Positions 14,667-22,740 of a DNA stretch of 64,000 nucleotides are shown one piece after another. Location of the stretch: positions 186,001 through 250,000 of the forward strand of contig NZ_CP126257.1 in assembly GCF_003234175.2 (NCBI RefSeq). Direction: 5' to 3'. A program made the position numbers and the translations under genes. Source of the stretch: Curtobacterium sp. MCSS17_007. Lineage in GTDB: Bacteria; Actinomycetota; Actinomycetes; Actinomycetales; Microbacteriaceae. The notes under the pieces are model-generated. The model did not search any database, was not told where the DNA came from, and was given only the letters and a program-made list of their open reading frames with translations. Positions within the stretch are counted from its first letter, which is position 1, and every line of letters begins with the position of its first letter.

Positions 14667-15566
14667 TCAAGAAATCGACAGGCCGTCGACGATCGCCGAC
14701 GTGTTCGACCGCATCATCCCGAGGTAGGTCGACGCGTCGCCGTCCTCGGTGAGCGACTCGGTGGCGAGCGAGCGGATCTCCACGTGCACGTCGACCTCGT
14801 CGGCCAGCACCTCGGCCAGGCGCGCGGGTTGCGACAGGTCGGCGAAGATCGTCGGGACGCCGGCCTCGTCGATCGCCGACGCGAGGTCGCGCAGGTCCGC
14901 CGCGCTCGGCGACGCCAGGGTGGTCCCGCTCGGGATGACGGCACCGACGACCCGGAAGCCGTACCGGTCCGCCAGGTACCCGAACACGTGGTGGTTCGTC
15001 ACGAGGGCCCGTCGGTCCTCCGGGATCCCCTCGAACGCGTCGGACATGGCAGTGTCGAGCGCGGCCAGTTCGTCGAGGTACGCGTCCGTGCCGCTCGGCT
15101 CGACGCCGGCGTCGCGGAGTGCGCCGTCGAGCGCCTCGACGACGTCGACCATGCGCGCGGGGTCGGTCCACAGGTGCGGGTCCGGTCCACTGTCGTCCTC
15201 GGTCGTCCACTCGAGCGCCTCGACGTGGTCGCCGGCCGTGAACACCGGGACCCCGTCGGACGCCGCGGCCTCGACGTGCCGGGCGACGCCCTCCTCGAGC
15301 CCGAGCCCGTTCTCGACGACCAGGTCGGCGGCCCGGAGCCGGGCTGCCTCCTGCGCCGACACCTCGAACGAGTGCGGGTCCGCTCCCGGCGGCATGAGCA
15401 CCATGACGTCCGCAGCGTCCCCGACCACCTCGGTCACGACGTCGCCGAGGATGTTCGTCGTCACGGCGACGAGCGGTCGGTCGGAGCCCGCCGACGAGCA
15501 CCCCGCGGTGGCGGCGACGACCCCGACGGTGAGCGCGAGGGCGGCGGCGATCCGTGCGCGGCGCAT
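14667..15566 (-). CDS. aztC: Zinc-binding lipoprotein of ABC transporter (AztC/ZnuA type)
   Basis: A 299-residue solute-binding lipoprotein, lipobox TAGC with Cys23. The cluster A-I metal-binding pattern is clear: first His in PGADPHSFEV (about 70), second in GPDPHLWTDP, third in LVTNHHVFGYL, and an acidic ligand in IFADLSQPARL. The classical His-rich loop of ZnuA is absent, as in AztC proteins that rely on AztD for zinc delivery. The ATG at 15566 shares one base with the stop of the upstream lipoprotein gene (TGATG), so they are coupled. It delivers Zn2+ to the AztB permease. Confidence 0.88.
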   Translation of the reverse strand: MRRARIAAALALTVGVVAATAGCSSAGSDRPLVAVTTNILGDVVTEVVGDAADVMVLMPPGADPHSFEVSAQEAARLRAADLVVENGLGLEEGVARHVEAAASDGVPVFTAGDHVEALEWTTEDDSGPDPHLWTDPARMVDVVEALDGALRDAGVEPSGTDAYLDELAALDTAMSDAFEGIPEDRRALVTNHHVFGYLADRYGFRVVGAVIPSGTTLASPSAADLRDLASAIDEAGVPTIFADLSQPARLAEVLADEVDVHVEIRSLATESLTEDGDASTYLGMMRSNTSAIVDGLSIS

Positions 15567-16756
15567 CAGAGCCCCACCTCGGCGAAGGCGACCGGTGCTG
15601 CGGGCAGGTCGATCGACCGGGCGACGCGGGCGCCGTCCGCGAAGTCCACCTCGTGCACGCGCGCGCCGCTCGCGTCGGTCACGTACGCGCGCTGGGCGTC
15701 GAGCTGCAGGAGCGGCCGTCCGTCCGGGTCGACGAGGGGGTCGGTCGTGGCCACGGCGCCGGTGGACGCCGTCACCACGACGACCCGGCCCCGGTCGTCC
15801 ACGGCGACGAGGTGCTCGTCCTCGTCGTCGACCGCCGTCACGGCACGCAGCGGCCGTTCGGTCTCGACCAGACGCCACGAGCGCTCGCGGCTGTCGAGCA
15901 GCCAGGCGCCGCGGTCACCGGCGAGCCCGGCGACGGTCGGCCGACCCGACCGGGCGGAGAACGCGGTCGGTCGATCGGCTCCGGCGGGGAGGGCGACGGT
16001 CGCGGCACCGCCGTCCGCGTCGACGACCACGGCGCCGTCCGCGCAGCCGACCACCGCGCCGGCCCGCGTGACGATGCCGCCGGCCGGGTCGGCGCACGCC
16101 TGCTGGGCGCCGGCGGGTGCACCGTCGGCGTCGAGCACGCGGACGCCGTCGGTGGTGCCGGCGACGAGCTGTTCGCCGAACGGCAGCAGGACGGTCGCGT
16201 CGACCCGTGCGGTCTCCTCGACGTCACCCTGCCCGAGCGCCGCCCGGTCCAGCGCGACGGCCTCGCCGCGGTCCGGCCAGGTGATGGTCGTCGTGGTCTC
16301 CGAGGAGTGCACCTCGACGGGGCCGCCGCCCCTGACGGTGCCGACGACCCGCGGCTCGGCCGCGTAGTAGTGCGTGTGGTCGCCGTGGTCGACCGTCCAC
16401 GCGCCGCCGTCGACGATGGTCGTGCGCTCGCCGGTGCTCGTCACGAGGAACCGTCCGTCGGTCGCGGAGTGCTCCGGCGCGTCGATGCGGTCGAGCTCGG
16501 TGGTCTCGCCGCCGAGCAGGTCGTGGACCGCGGTCGCGCCGGTGGCGGACACGGCCAGGAGGCGTACCTGCGGCTCCTGGGCCTCGCTCGCCCCCTCGAC
16601 GTAGCCGTGCGGCTTCGCGGTGGCGGTCGGGTCGTCGGCCGCCGGTCCCGAGGACCCGCCGGTCGAGCAGGCGGTCAGGCCGATCGCGAGGCCGGCGGCG
16701 ATCGCCGCGGTGGTCAGGAGGCGCGCGGGGGCGCGCCGGGTGGTGGGCTCGTTCAT
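15566..16756 (-). CDS. AztD-like lipoprotein (copy 2)
   Basis: A 396-residue exported lipoprotein with lipobox GLTAC at Cys30. The mature part has propeller-like repeats and a His-rich stretch VDHGDHTHYY near residue 120, a plausible metal-binding loop. Its layout parallels the AztD-like protein at 13453-14637 (same length, position beside aztC, repeated VRVLDAD/VVVDADGG strands), but the two are strongly diverged. The start ATG at 16756 overlaps the aztB stop by 4 bases, and the stop touches the aztC start. The order aztB-aztD2-aztC-aztD1 suggests two chaperones serve one importer, or that one has another metal or partner. Confidence 0.7.
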   Translation of the reverse strand: MNEPTTRRAPARLLTTAAIAAGLAIGLTACSTGGSSGPAADDPTATAKPHGYVEGASEAQEPQVRLLAVSATGATAVHDLLGGETTELDRIDAPEHSATDGRFLVTSTGERTTIVDGGAWTVDHGDHTHYYAAEPRVVGTVRGGGPVEVHSSETTTTITWPDRGEAVALDRAALGQGDVEETARVDATVLLPFGEQLVAGTTDGVRVLDADGAPAGAQQACADPAGGIVTRAGAVVGCADGAVVVDADGGAATVALPAGADRPTAFSARSGRPTVAGLAGDRGAWLLDSRERSWRLVETERPLRAVTAVDDEDEHLVAVDDRGRVVVVTASTGAVATTDPLVDPDGRPLLQLDAQRAYVTDASGARVHEVDFADGARVARSIDLPAAPVAFAEVGL

Positions 16757-17667
16757 GCTCCCTCTCGTGGTGCTGGTGCTGGTGCTGGTGCTGGTGCTTG
16801 TGCTTGTGCTCGTGGCTGGGCCGGGATGCGGACCGGACGCGGCTCACGGATGCGGCGCGGCACGAGGGCGGCGAGCCCCCGCGAGACGGGGACGGCGGCG
16901 ACGGCGACCGCGGCGATGCTCGCGCCGGCGGCGGTCCCGGCGTGCCAGGAGACGAGCAGGCCCACGGCGACCGCGGAGGTGCCGACCACAGCGGCGAGGA
17001 GCATCGTCGAGCCGACCTGCCGGGTCCACGCCCGTGCGGCGGCGGCCGGTGCGAGCAGGAGCCCGACGACCAGGAGCGTGCCGACCGCCCGGTACGACGC
17101 GACGACGGCGAGCGTGACGAGCCCGACGAGGACGACCTCGGCCAGCCGGGGGCGGAGCCCGAGCGTCGCGGCCTTGCGCACGTCGAACGCCGCCGCGGTG
17201 AAGGGCCGGTGGAACGCGACGGCGAGCACGAGTGCGACGGCGACGGCGACGGCGAGCCCGCCGAGGTCCGCGCGGGTGACGGCGAGCACGTCGCCGAACA
17301 GGATCGCCGTCACGTCGGTGGCGAAGGACCGCGAGGACGACACGATGATGACCCCGAGCGCGAGCATCCCGACGAACAGCAGGCCGATCGAGGTGTCGTA
17401 CGACAGCCGGGCGCGCCGTCGCAGCGCCCCGACGCCGAGCACCATCACGCCGGCGCTCACGGCGGCACCGAGCACCGCGGGGATCCCCGTCAGGGTGGCG
17501 ACCGCGACGCCGGGGAGCATCCCGTGCGCCAGGGCCTCGCCGAGGAAGGCCATCCCGCGGACGAGTACCCACGTGCCGACGACCGCGCAGAGGACCGCCG
17601 CCAGTGCGCCGCCGGTGAGGGCGCGCAGCATGAAGTCGACGGAGAACGGGTCGGTCAGCCAGGTCAC
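16753..17667 (-). CDS. aztB: Zinc ABC transporter permease (AztB/ZnuB type)
   Basis: A 304-residue integral membrane protein of the ABC-3 family with about 8 hydrophobic segments; GMAFLGEALAHGMLPGVA is the typical coupling region and SYRAVGTLLVVGLLLAPAAAA the family's conserved late segment. The start is the GTG at 17667, just after the intergenic operator; the frame extends further but into the divergent promoter. The C-terminal tail is a run of Gln-Ala then Ala-Pro repeats (QAPAPAPAPAP) coded by a hexanucleotide repeat. Divergent from the ATPase aztA, 50 bases away, so both arms of the transporter are controlled from one short region. Confidence 0.88.
   Translation of the reverse strand: MTWLTDPFSVDFMLRALTGGALAAVLCAVVGTWVLVRGMAFLGEALAHGMLPGVAVATLTGIPAVLGAAVSAGVMVLGVGALRRRARLSYDTSIGLLFVGMLALGVIIVSSSRSFATDVTAILFGDVLAVTRADLGGLAVAVAVALVLAVAFHRPFTAAAFDVRKAATLGLRPRLAEVVLVGLVTLAVVASYRAVGTLLVVGLLLAPAAAARAWTRQVGSTMLLAAVVGTSAVAVGLLVSWHAGTAAGASIAAVAVAAVPVSRGLAALVPRRIREPRPVRIPAQPRAQAQAPAPAPAPAPREGA
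16769..16810 (+). repeat. Hexanucleotide repeat (GGTGCT)x5 plus two variants in the 3' end of aztB
   Basis: Five exact GGTGCT copies followed by two TGTGCT units. On the coding strand it writes alternating Ala and Pro/Gln codons at the C-terminus of AztB. Units of six keep the frame, so slippage would only change tail length. Confidence 0.85.
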
Positions 17668-17683
17668 GGTCCGAGACGCTACA

Positions 17684-17708
17684 TGAAAACGACTATCGAT
17701 ACTGATAG
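17684..17708. promoter_or_regulatory. Zur-box-like site and inverted repeat in the aztA/aztB divergent promoter
   Basis: TGAAAACGACTATCG at 17684-17698 matches 11 of 15 positions of the Zur consensus TGAAAATGATTTTCA. It overlaps an inverted repeat CTATC-N6-GATAG at 17693-17708. This is the only AT-rich part of the 50-base gap, so one Zur dimer pair could shut off both transcripts when zinc is sufficient. Confidence 0.6.
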
Positions 17709-17717
17709 CGTGCTCAG

Positions 17718-18377
17718 GTGTCCTCCGCAGCCGCCGTGACCCCCACCACCGGGAGCTCCGCACCAGCGACCCCCGGTCTGCACGTCCGCGGACTCGTCGT
17801 CCGCCGTGGTGACCGGACCGTGCTCGACGGACTCGACGCGACGTTCCCCGCCGGGGCCGTCACCGCGCTGACCGGGGCCAACGGCTCCGGCAAGTCGACG
17901 CTGCTCGACGCGCTCGCCGGGGTGGTGGTCGTCGTCGGCGGGCAGGTGACGGGCCTCCCGTCCGAGGGTGTCGCGTACGTGACGCAGGCCGTCCCGCCCA
18001 CCGCGCTGCCGCTCACCGTGCGCTCGACCGTGACCATGGGGCGGTGGCGGGACCGGGCCTGGTGGCGTCCCCTCGGGCGCGCCGATCGCGGGATCGTCGA
18101 CGTGCAACTCGACCGGATGGGCATCACCGACCTCGCCGACCGCCCGCTCGACGAGCTGTCGGGCGGACAGCGGCAGCGCACCCTGGTCGCGCTCGGCCTG
18201 GCGCAACGCGCCCCGGTGCTGCTCGTGGACGAACCCACGGCCGGGGTCGACGAGGCGTCCGCGGCGCTCGTCACCGCGGCGCTCGCCGACGAGGCCGCCG
18301 CGGGCGTCGTCGTCGTGCACGCGGCGCACGACCCGGCGGTGATCGCCGCCGCCGACCGGGTGGTGGCACTCGACTGA
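17718..18377 (+). CDS. aztA: Zinc ABC transporter ATP-binding protein (AztA/ZnuC type)
   Basis: A 219-residue ABC ATPase. Walker A is GANGSGKST at 53-61, the signature LSGGQRQR at 147-154, Walker B VLLVDEPTAGVD at 168-178, and a switch His lies in VVHAAHDPAV. The N-terminal 20 residues are Ser/Thr/Ala-rich and not part of the domain. The GTG at 17718 has no good ribosome site, so the mRNA may be leaderless; a later start near VRGLVV is possible. It powers zinc import with the divergently coded AztB, and shares the Zur-like operator. Confidence 0.88.
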   Translation: MSSAAAVTPTTGSSAPATPGLHVRGLVVRRGDRTVLDGLDATFPAGAVTALTGANGSGKSTLLDALAGVVVVVGGQVTGLPSEGVAYVTQAVPPTALPLTVRSTVTMGRWRDRAWWRPLGRADRGIVDVQLDRMGITDLADRPLDELSGGQRQRTLVALGLAQRAPVLLVDEPTAGVDEASAALVTAALADEAAAGVVVVHAAHDPAVIAAADRVVALD

Positions 18378-18407
18378 GGTGGGGTCCGGCGGGCGCGCCC
18401 ACGCGGA

Positions 18408-19163
18408 TCAGGCCGCGGCGTCGAGTGCTGCCCGCGCGGCCGCCACCACGGCCCCGTCCGTGACGGTGTGCGCGGAACCGTCGTCGCCGCTGCCCATCGG
18501 CACGCCGCCGTGGTTCCCCGCGGCGACCGGTCGCTTCGCCGACAGGTGCACCGCGGCGACCCCGGTCGCGACCAGTGCGGCGACGTCGCCCGGCCGGACA
18601 CCCGCCCCGGCCATCACCTGCACCGGTCCGGCGGCGTCGACCATGCGGGCGATCGTGCTCGCGCCCGCCGAGGCGCTCGAGGCCCCGCCCGAGGTCAGCA
18701 CCCGGGTGACGCCGAGATCGGCGAGCCGGGCGGCCGTCGCGACCGGGTCCACCGCGTGGTCGACGGCGCGGTGCAGCGTGACCTCGGCCCGCGCGGAGAC
18801 CGAGCGCGCGGCGTCCACGAAGCGGCGGAGCGCGTCCTCGTCGAGCGACCGGTCCGGGCCCAGCGCGCCGACCACGACCCCCGCCGCGCCGGACCGCAGG
18901 ACCGCGCGGACCTCGCGTTCCATGAGGGCGAGCTCGTCGGCGTCGTAGACGAAGTCACCGGGGCGGCACCGCACCAGCGCGTGCGCGGGGATGCCCGTCT
19001 CGTGGGTCGTCTCGACCAGGGCCTGCGAGGGCGTCAAGCCGCCGAGCTCGAGGCCGACGCAGAGCTCGACGCGGTCGGCGTCCGCGTCCCGGGCGACGCG
19101 TGCACCGGCAGCGGAGGTGACCGCGATCTCGAGCGCGACGGGGGTGGGTGGTGCAGGGGTCAC
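18408..19163 (-). CDS. cutC: CutC family protein
   Basis: A 251-residue TIM-barrel protein of the CutC family. Recognisable segments are LEIAVTSAAGA, DRVELCVGLELGGLTPS, a VRCRPGDFVYDADE loop, GVVVGAL, EVTLHRAVDH, RVLTSGGASSASAG and VMAGAGVRPGDV. CutC was named for copper tolerance in E. coli, but the biochemical role is disputed. The GTG at 19163 follows AGGAG at 9 bases. It converges on aztA and is probably independent of zinc control. Confidence 0.9.
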   Translation of the reverse strand: MTPAPPTPVALEIAVTSAAGARVARDADADRVELCVGLELGGLTPSQALVETTHETGIPAHALVRCRPGDFVYDADELALMEREVRAVLRSGAAGVVVGALGPDRSLDEDALRRFVDAARSVSARAEVTLHRAVDHAVDPVATAARLADLGVTRVLTSGGASSASAGASTIARMVDAAGPVQVMAGAGVRPGDVAALVATGVAAVHLSAKRPVAAGNHGGVPMGSGDDGSAHTVTDGAVVAAARAALDAAA

Positions 19164-19397
19164 GCGGCAGGCTCCTGGGGTTCGCGGGCGTCGTCGACGT
19201 CGTGCCACCGCGGGGACGCCGCGCGGCCGGACTCCCGATGCTAACCGCCGTCGTCCTGCCGTCGTCGTGCCGACGGTGGGGCCCCGGTGTCCGTGCTGTC
19301 GGTGGAAGTGCGGACTGGTGGGGCCCCCGACCGGGGGTCAGGATGGCCTCCTGGTTGCATCCTGCAACGGAGCAGGATCGAAGAACGAGGAGTCAAC

Positions 19398-20129
19398 ATG
19401 AAGCACACCCTCGCAGCGGCGTTCGCCGCCGTGGCCGTCGTCGCCGGCGGCGTGTTCGCCGCCGCTCCCGCCTCTGCGCTGCCCGCCGGCACCGAGGTCG
19501 TCGGCGGCGAGAAGGCACCCACCACGACCTGGGCGGTCCAGCTCGAGGCGTCGGGCGGCACGATCCCGTCCGGCTACGTCAGCAACTGCACCGGCGAGCA
19601 GATCAACGCCTCGTGGGTGCTCACCGCGCGCCACTGCATCGACGGCATCGGCGCGATGAACGTCTACCACTCGAACTCCACCACGAACCGCGGCACCCCG
19701 GTCGCCGTCGACCGCGTGACCGCCGCCCCGGCCGGTGACATCGCGCTCGTGCACCTGCGCAGCACGTACACGCTCTCGACGTACGCGCCCCTCGACCTCG
19801 CCGCGACCGCGAAGTCGAGCGGCACCGGCGTCATCCAGGGCTACGGGCTCCGTGCGAACGCGCAGCAGTCGGACGGGCTCTACCAGGCGACGGTGTCGCT
19901 GACCGGGTCCACGCGCGACGCCTACAACGGCCGGGCGCAGCACGTGACCGGGGTCACCGGTGCGTCGAACCACGGCGACTCGGGCGGCCCGCTGCTCGTC
20001 AACGGCAAGGTCGTGGCCGTCTGCTCCACCGGGGACAGCGCGGACCCGGGTGCGAACACCACCGCCGGGTCGAACTACGCGCTGCTGTCGCAGTCGTCCT
20101 CGTGGATCCGCTCGACGGCGGGCGTCTGA
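19398..20129 (+). CDS. Secreted trypsin-like serine protease (S1 family)
   Basis: A 243-residue secreted protease. Signal peptide 1-28 ends PASALPA; a short propeptide leads to VVGGEKAPTT, the activation-site pattern of S1 enzymes (usually IVGG). Catalytic residues: His79 in LTARHCID, Asp114 in GDIALVHL, Ser195 in HGDSGGPLL. Cys64/Cys80 form the usual histidine-loop disulfide. The ATG at 19398 follows AACGAGGAG. The length is that of a bare catalytic domain with no binding module. Actinobacterial members are excreted for protein breakdown; plant-associated relatives include virulence-type proteases of the Pat-1/Chp group, but I cannot assign it there. Monocistronic with its own terminator. 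Confidence 0.9.
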   Translation: MKHTLAAAFAAVAVVAGGVFAAAPASALPAGTEVVGGEKAPTTTWAVQLEASGGTIPSGYVSNCTGEQINASWVLTARHCIDGIGAMNVYHSNSTTNRGTPVAVDRVTAAPAGDIALVHLRSTYTLSTYAPLDLAATAKSSGTGVIQGYGLRANAQQSDGLYQATVSLTGSTRDAYNGRAQHVTGVTGASNHGDSGGPLLVNGKVVAVCSTGDSADPGANTTAGSNYALLSQSSSWIRSTAGV

Positions 20130-20174
20130 CCGTCGTGATCCGGTGACGGGCGGGAGGCTCCCCACCGGGCACGG

Positions 20175-20202
20175 CCCGGCAGCCGCTGGCGCGGCTGCCG
20201 GG
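20175..20202 (+). terminator. Hairpin terminator after the serine protease gene
   Basis: A perfect 12-bp stem CCCGGCAGCCGC/GCGGCTGCCGGG with a TGGC loop, 45 bases after the stop. It is nested between GGGAGGC (20150s) and GCCTCCC (20240s), a decayed version of the recurring family. Confidence 0.65.
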
Positions 20203-20321
20203 AACCGGCCGGCGTGAGCCCAGGTGCGGGCCGACACCGTGCCTCCCGTCCCTCCCGTGCCGCGTCCGGGTGACAGCACCCACTGGGCCGACACGGAGCG
20301 GGCCACGAGCAGCATGGCCCC

Positions 20322-21209
20322 ATGAGCCAGTACGAGAAGCGCGACCCGAACTCCCTCTACCCGAAGCCGCCGTTCCCGGAGCAGGAGCAGTCGCTGCCCG
20401 GTGCCGCGTACAAGATGGACCCGGAACCCGACCACGGCGAGCAGAGCTACGTCGGCAAGGATCGCCTGACGGGCTTCCGCGGCATCGTCACGGGCGCGGA
20501 CTCGGGCATCGGCCGCGCAGCAGCGATCGCGCTCTCCCGCGAGGGTGCCGACCTCGTCCTCTCGTACCTGCCCGACGAGCAGGAGGACGCCGAGCAGGTC
20601 CGCGACCTGCTGGAGTCCGAGGGGCGCAAGGCGGTCCTCGTCCCCGGCGACATCTCGGACGAGCAGTACTGCAGGGACCTCGTGCAGAAGGCCGTCGACG
20701 AGCTCGGCGGACTCGACACCCTCGTCATGGTCGCCGGCCGCATGGACAGCAACGACGACATCCTCTCGCTGACCACCGAGCACTTCGACTCGACGTTCAA
20801 GACGAACATCTACTCGCTGTTCTGGCTGACCCAGGCGGCCGTGCCGCACCTCGAGCCCGGGTCGACGATCGTCACGACCGGCTCGATCCAGGCCGCCACC
20901 CCGTCGCCCGACAAGATCGACTACGCGATCTCGAAGAGCGCCGTGAAGACCTTCACCGAGGCCGTCGCCCAGCAGCTCGCCCCGAAGGGCATCCGCGTGA
21001 ACTCGGTCGCTCCGGGGCCGGTGTGGACGCCCCTGCAGCCCGGCTCCGACGATGCCGAGACGGTGTCGCACTTCGGCGAGCAGTCGCCGTTCGGCCGTCC
21101 CGGTCAGCCCGCCGAGCTCGGTGCCGCGTACGTGCACCTGGTCAGCCCGGAGTCGAGCTACCAGTCCGGCTCGACGATCACGATCGCCGGCGGCACGCCC
21201 GCCTTCTAG
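20322..21209 (+). CDS. SDR oxidoreductase with N-terminal extension (general-stress type)
   Basis: A 295-residue short-chain dehydrogenase. A 45-residue hydrophilic extension rich in Pro, Glu and Asp precedes the Rossmann fold. Cofactor motif TGADSGIGR at 57-65; active site Ser188, Tyr201 and Lys205 (YAISK). The usual NNAG motif is replaced by MVAG at 136-139. SSYQSGSTITIAGG replaces the normal GQxxxVDGG end. Long-N-terminus SDRs of this type are general-stress proteins in Bacillus (YdaD/YhdF/YhxC group); substrate unknown. A clear paralog lies at 44938-45879. Confidence 0.88.
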   Translation: MSQYEKRDPNSLYPKPPFPEQEQSLPGAAYKMDPEPDHGEQSYVGKDRLTGFRGIVTGADSGIGRAAAIALSREGADLVLSYLPDEQEDAEQVRDLLESEGRKAVLVPGDISDEQYCRDLVQKAVDELGGLDTLVMVAGRMDSNDDILSLTTEHFDSTFKTNIYSLFWLTQAAVPHLEPGSTIVTTGSIQAATPSPDKIDYAISKSAVKTFTEAVAQQLAPKGIRVNSVAPGPVWTPLQPGSDDAETVSHFGEQSPFGRPGQPAELGAAYVHLVSPESSYQSGSTITIAGGTPAF

Positions 21210-21289
21210 ACCGGCCGACGACGGACGGGCGCGCCCCGCTCAGCGGCGACGCGAAGCGTTGTGCGGGGCGCGCCGACCGAGCCTGCGAG

Positions 21290-21321
21290 GGAGGCGCGTG
21301 GCGGGTCCGCCACGCGCCTCC
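21290..21321. terminator. Convergent terminator between SDR and VOC genes
   Basis: A perfect 15-bp stem GGAGGCGCGTGGCGG/CCGCCACGCGCCTCC with a 2-base gap at the tip, lying between the stop at 21209 and the stop at 21336. An outer GACGGACGG (21221) and CCGTCCGTC (21321) suggest a larger element interrupted by a second hairpin (GGCGCGCCCCGC/GCGGGGCGCGCC). Confidence 0.65.
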
Positions 21322-21335
21322 CGTCCGTCCGGCCG

Positions 21336-21692
21336 TCAGCCCTGCGGCGGCGAGTACAGCTGCAGGTCGTTGCCCTCGCTGTCCTGGAAGGGGACGATCT
21401 TGCCCCACGGGTGCTCGCTGATCCCGCCGGCGAACTCGACGCCCTTCGACCGCAGGTCGGCCACCTCGTCCTCGATGTCGCCGTCCGGCTGGAACGACAC
21501 GACCGCGCCGCCGCCGCTCGACGCACTCGCCGACTCGCGCCCGTTCAGCCCGATGCGCAGCCCGTTCGCGTCGATCTCGCTCCAGTCGTCGGACTCGCTC
21601 GCGACCTCGAGGCCGAGCGCGTCGCGGTAGAACGCGACCGCGCGCTGCATGTCACCGACCGGTACCCAGACCGCTGCCACTCCGCTTGCCAT
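21336..21692 (-). CDS. VOC-superfamily (glyoxalase-like) protein
   Basis: A 118-residue single-domain protein of the vicinal-oxygen-chelate fold: AAVWVPVGDMQRAVAFYRDALGLEV at the start, a LRIGLN strand, then GGISEHPWGKIVPFQDSEGNDLQLYSP at the end with the conserved Glu and final Tyr. Family members include glyoxalase I, ring-cleavage dioxygenases and antibiotic-binding proteins; length and sequence do not say which. The ATG at 21692 follows AGAGGAA. Single gene. Confidence 0.82.
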   Translation of the reverse strand: MASGVAAVWVPVGDMQRAVAFYRDALGLEVASESDDWSEIDANGLRIGLNGRESASASSGGGAVVSFQPDGDIEDEVADLRSKGVEFAGGISEHPWGKIVPFQDSEGNDLQLYSPPQG

Positions 21693-21819
21693 GGTGTTCC
21701 TCTCGTCGTGCCGTCTCGTACCCGGCCGACCGTAGGTCGCGTGGTTGGGTGCGGACACAGGCGGTGTGGTGTCCCAGCGCGCCGGTGCCAGTGTGGGCGA
21801 CGACGACGGGAGCATGTCC

Positions 21820-22122
21820 ATGGCAGGTGTGACGCACGTGGTGCTGGTGCAGTGGGACGGGGAGCAGGCCGGCGAACACGTCGGGCGGACGGACGAACTC
21901 TGCCGCGAGCACCTGCCCCGCATCGACGGGGTGGAGTCCGTGCACTCGGGGCCGAGCATCAGCACCGAGGGGCTCGAGGGCGGCTTCGACTGGATGCTCA
22001 CGGTGCGCTTCCGCGACCGCGACGCACTCGCCGCCTACCTGCCGCACCCGGAGCACCGGCCGGTGGCCGAGCACATCGGCGCGGGCAGCAGCCGGGTGGT
22101 CGTCTTCGACGTCGAGGACTGA
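21820..22122 (+). CDS. Dabb-type stress-responsive dimeric barrel protein
   Basis: A 100-residue protein with the dimeric alpha-beta barrel pattern: GVTHVVLVQWD, a central helix, IDGVESVHSGPS, FDWMLTVRFRDRDALAAYLPHPEH and a final VVVFDVED strand. The Dabb family (stress responsive A/B barrel) has few known functions. I prefer ATG 21820, 7 bases after GGGAG; an ATG at 21814 is too close to it. It ends 5 bases before the convergent MarR stop. Confidence 0.75.
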   Translation: MAGVTHVVLVQWDGEQAGEHVGRTDELCREHLPRIDGVESVHSGPSISTEGLEGGFDWMLTVRFRDRDALAAYLPHPEHRPVAEHIGAGSSRVVVFDVED

Positions 22123-22126
22123 CGAC

Positions 22127-22627
22127 TCAGTCGCGCTTCCGTCGGGGCCGCGCCGACCGCGGCGGGATCGTGCGCATGTGGTCGCGCACCCGACCGAGCA
22201 CGTCCGCGAGCGATGCGACGTCGTCCGGCGAGAGCGGTTCGAGGAAGAGCTGCCGGAGCACCTCGACGTGGCCGGGGAAGACGGCGCCGAGCACCTCACG
22301 CCCGGCGTCGGTCAGGGAGACGGTCGTGCTGCGCTCGTCGTCGACCGACGGCGACCGCCGGACCAGGCCGTCCCGCTCGAGCAGCCCCACCTGGTACGTC
22401 AGGCCACTCCTGCTGTGGACGATCCCGTCGGCGAGGTCGGTCATGCGCAGGCCGTCCTCCGGGGCGTCCCCGAGGGTCGCGAGCAGCTGGAACTGCACGT
22501 AGCTCAGGCCGCCGGCGTCCTTGAGCTGCTGCTCGACGGTGTGCCGGAGCAGGCTGCTGACCTCGATGAGCGAGAAGTACGCGCCGAGCTGGGCGGGGTC
22601 GAGGGGCGGTGCGGTGTCGGTCACCAC
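22127..22627 (-). CDS. MarR-family regulator
   Basis: A 166-residue winged-helix regulator. The core is LSYVQFQLLATL, then LRMTDLADGIVHSRSGLTYQVGLLERDGLVRR as the recognition helix and linker, with the wing SVDDERSTTVSLTDAGREVL. The C-terminus is basic (RPRRKRD). It begins at GTG 22627 or the adjacent GTG at 22624, 113 bases from the divergent PAP2 gene. Target unknown; MarR proteins commonly control efflux or oxidative-stress genes. Confidence 0.85.
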   Translation of the reverse strand: MVTDTAPPLDPAQLGAYFSLIEVSSLLRHTVEQQLKDAGGLSYVQFQLLATLGDAPEDGLRMTDLADGIVHSRSGLTYQVGLLERDGLVRRSPSVDDERSTTVSLTDAGREVLGAVFPGHVEVLRQLFLEPLSPDDVASLADVLGRVRDHMRTIPPRSARPRRKRD

Positions 22628-22740
22628 CCCATGCTAGGTACTGCGAAGTCGAAGCACCGGACGTCGGGCCTGTGTGCTCTCCCATCTCCGGGCGGGTCGA
22701 CGCCCCGGGCAGCCGGATGCGGCCCTGCGACGATGGACGG

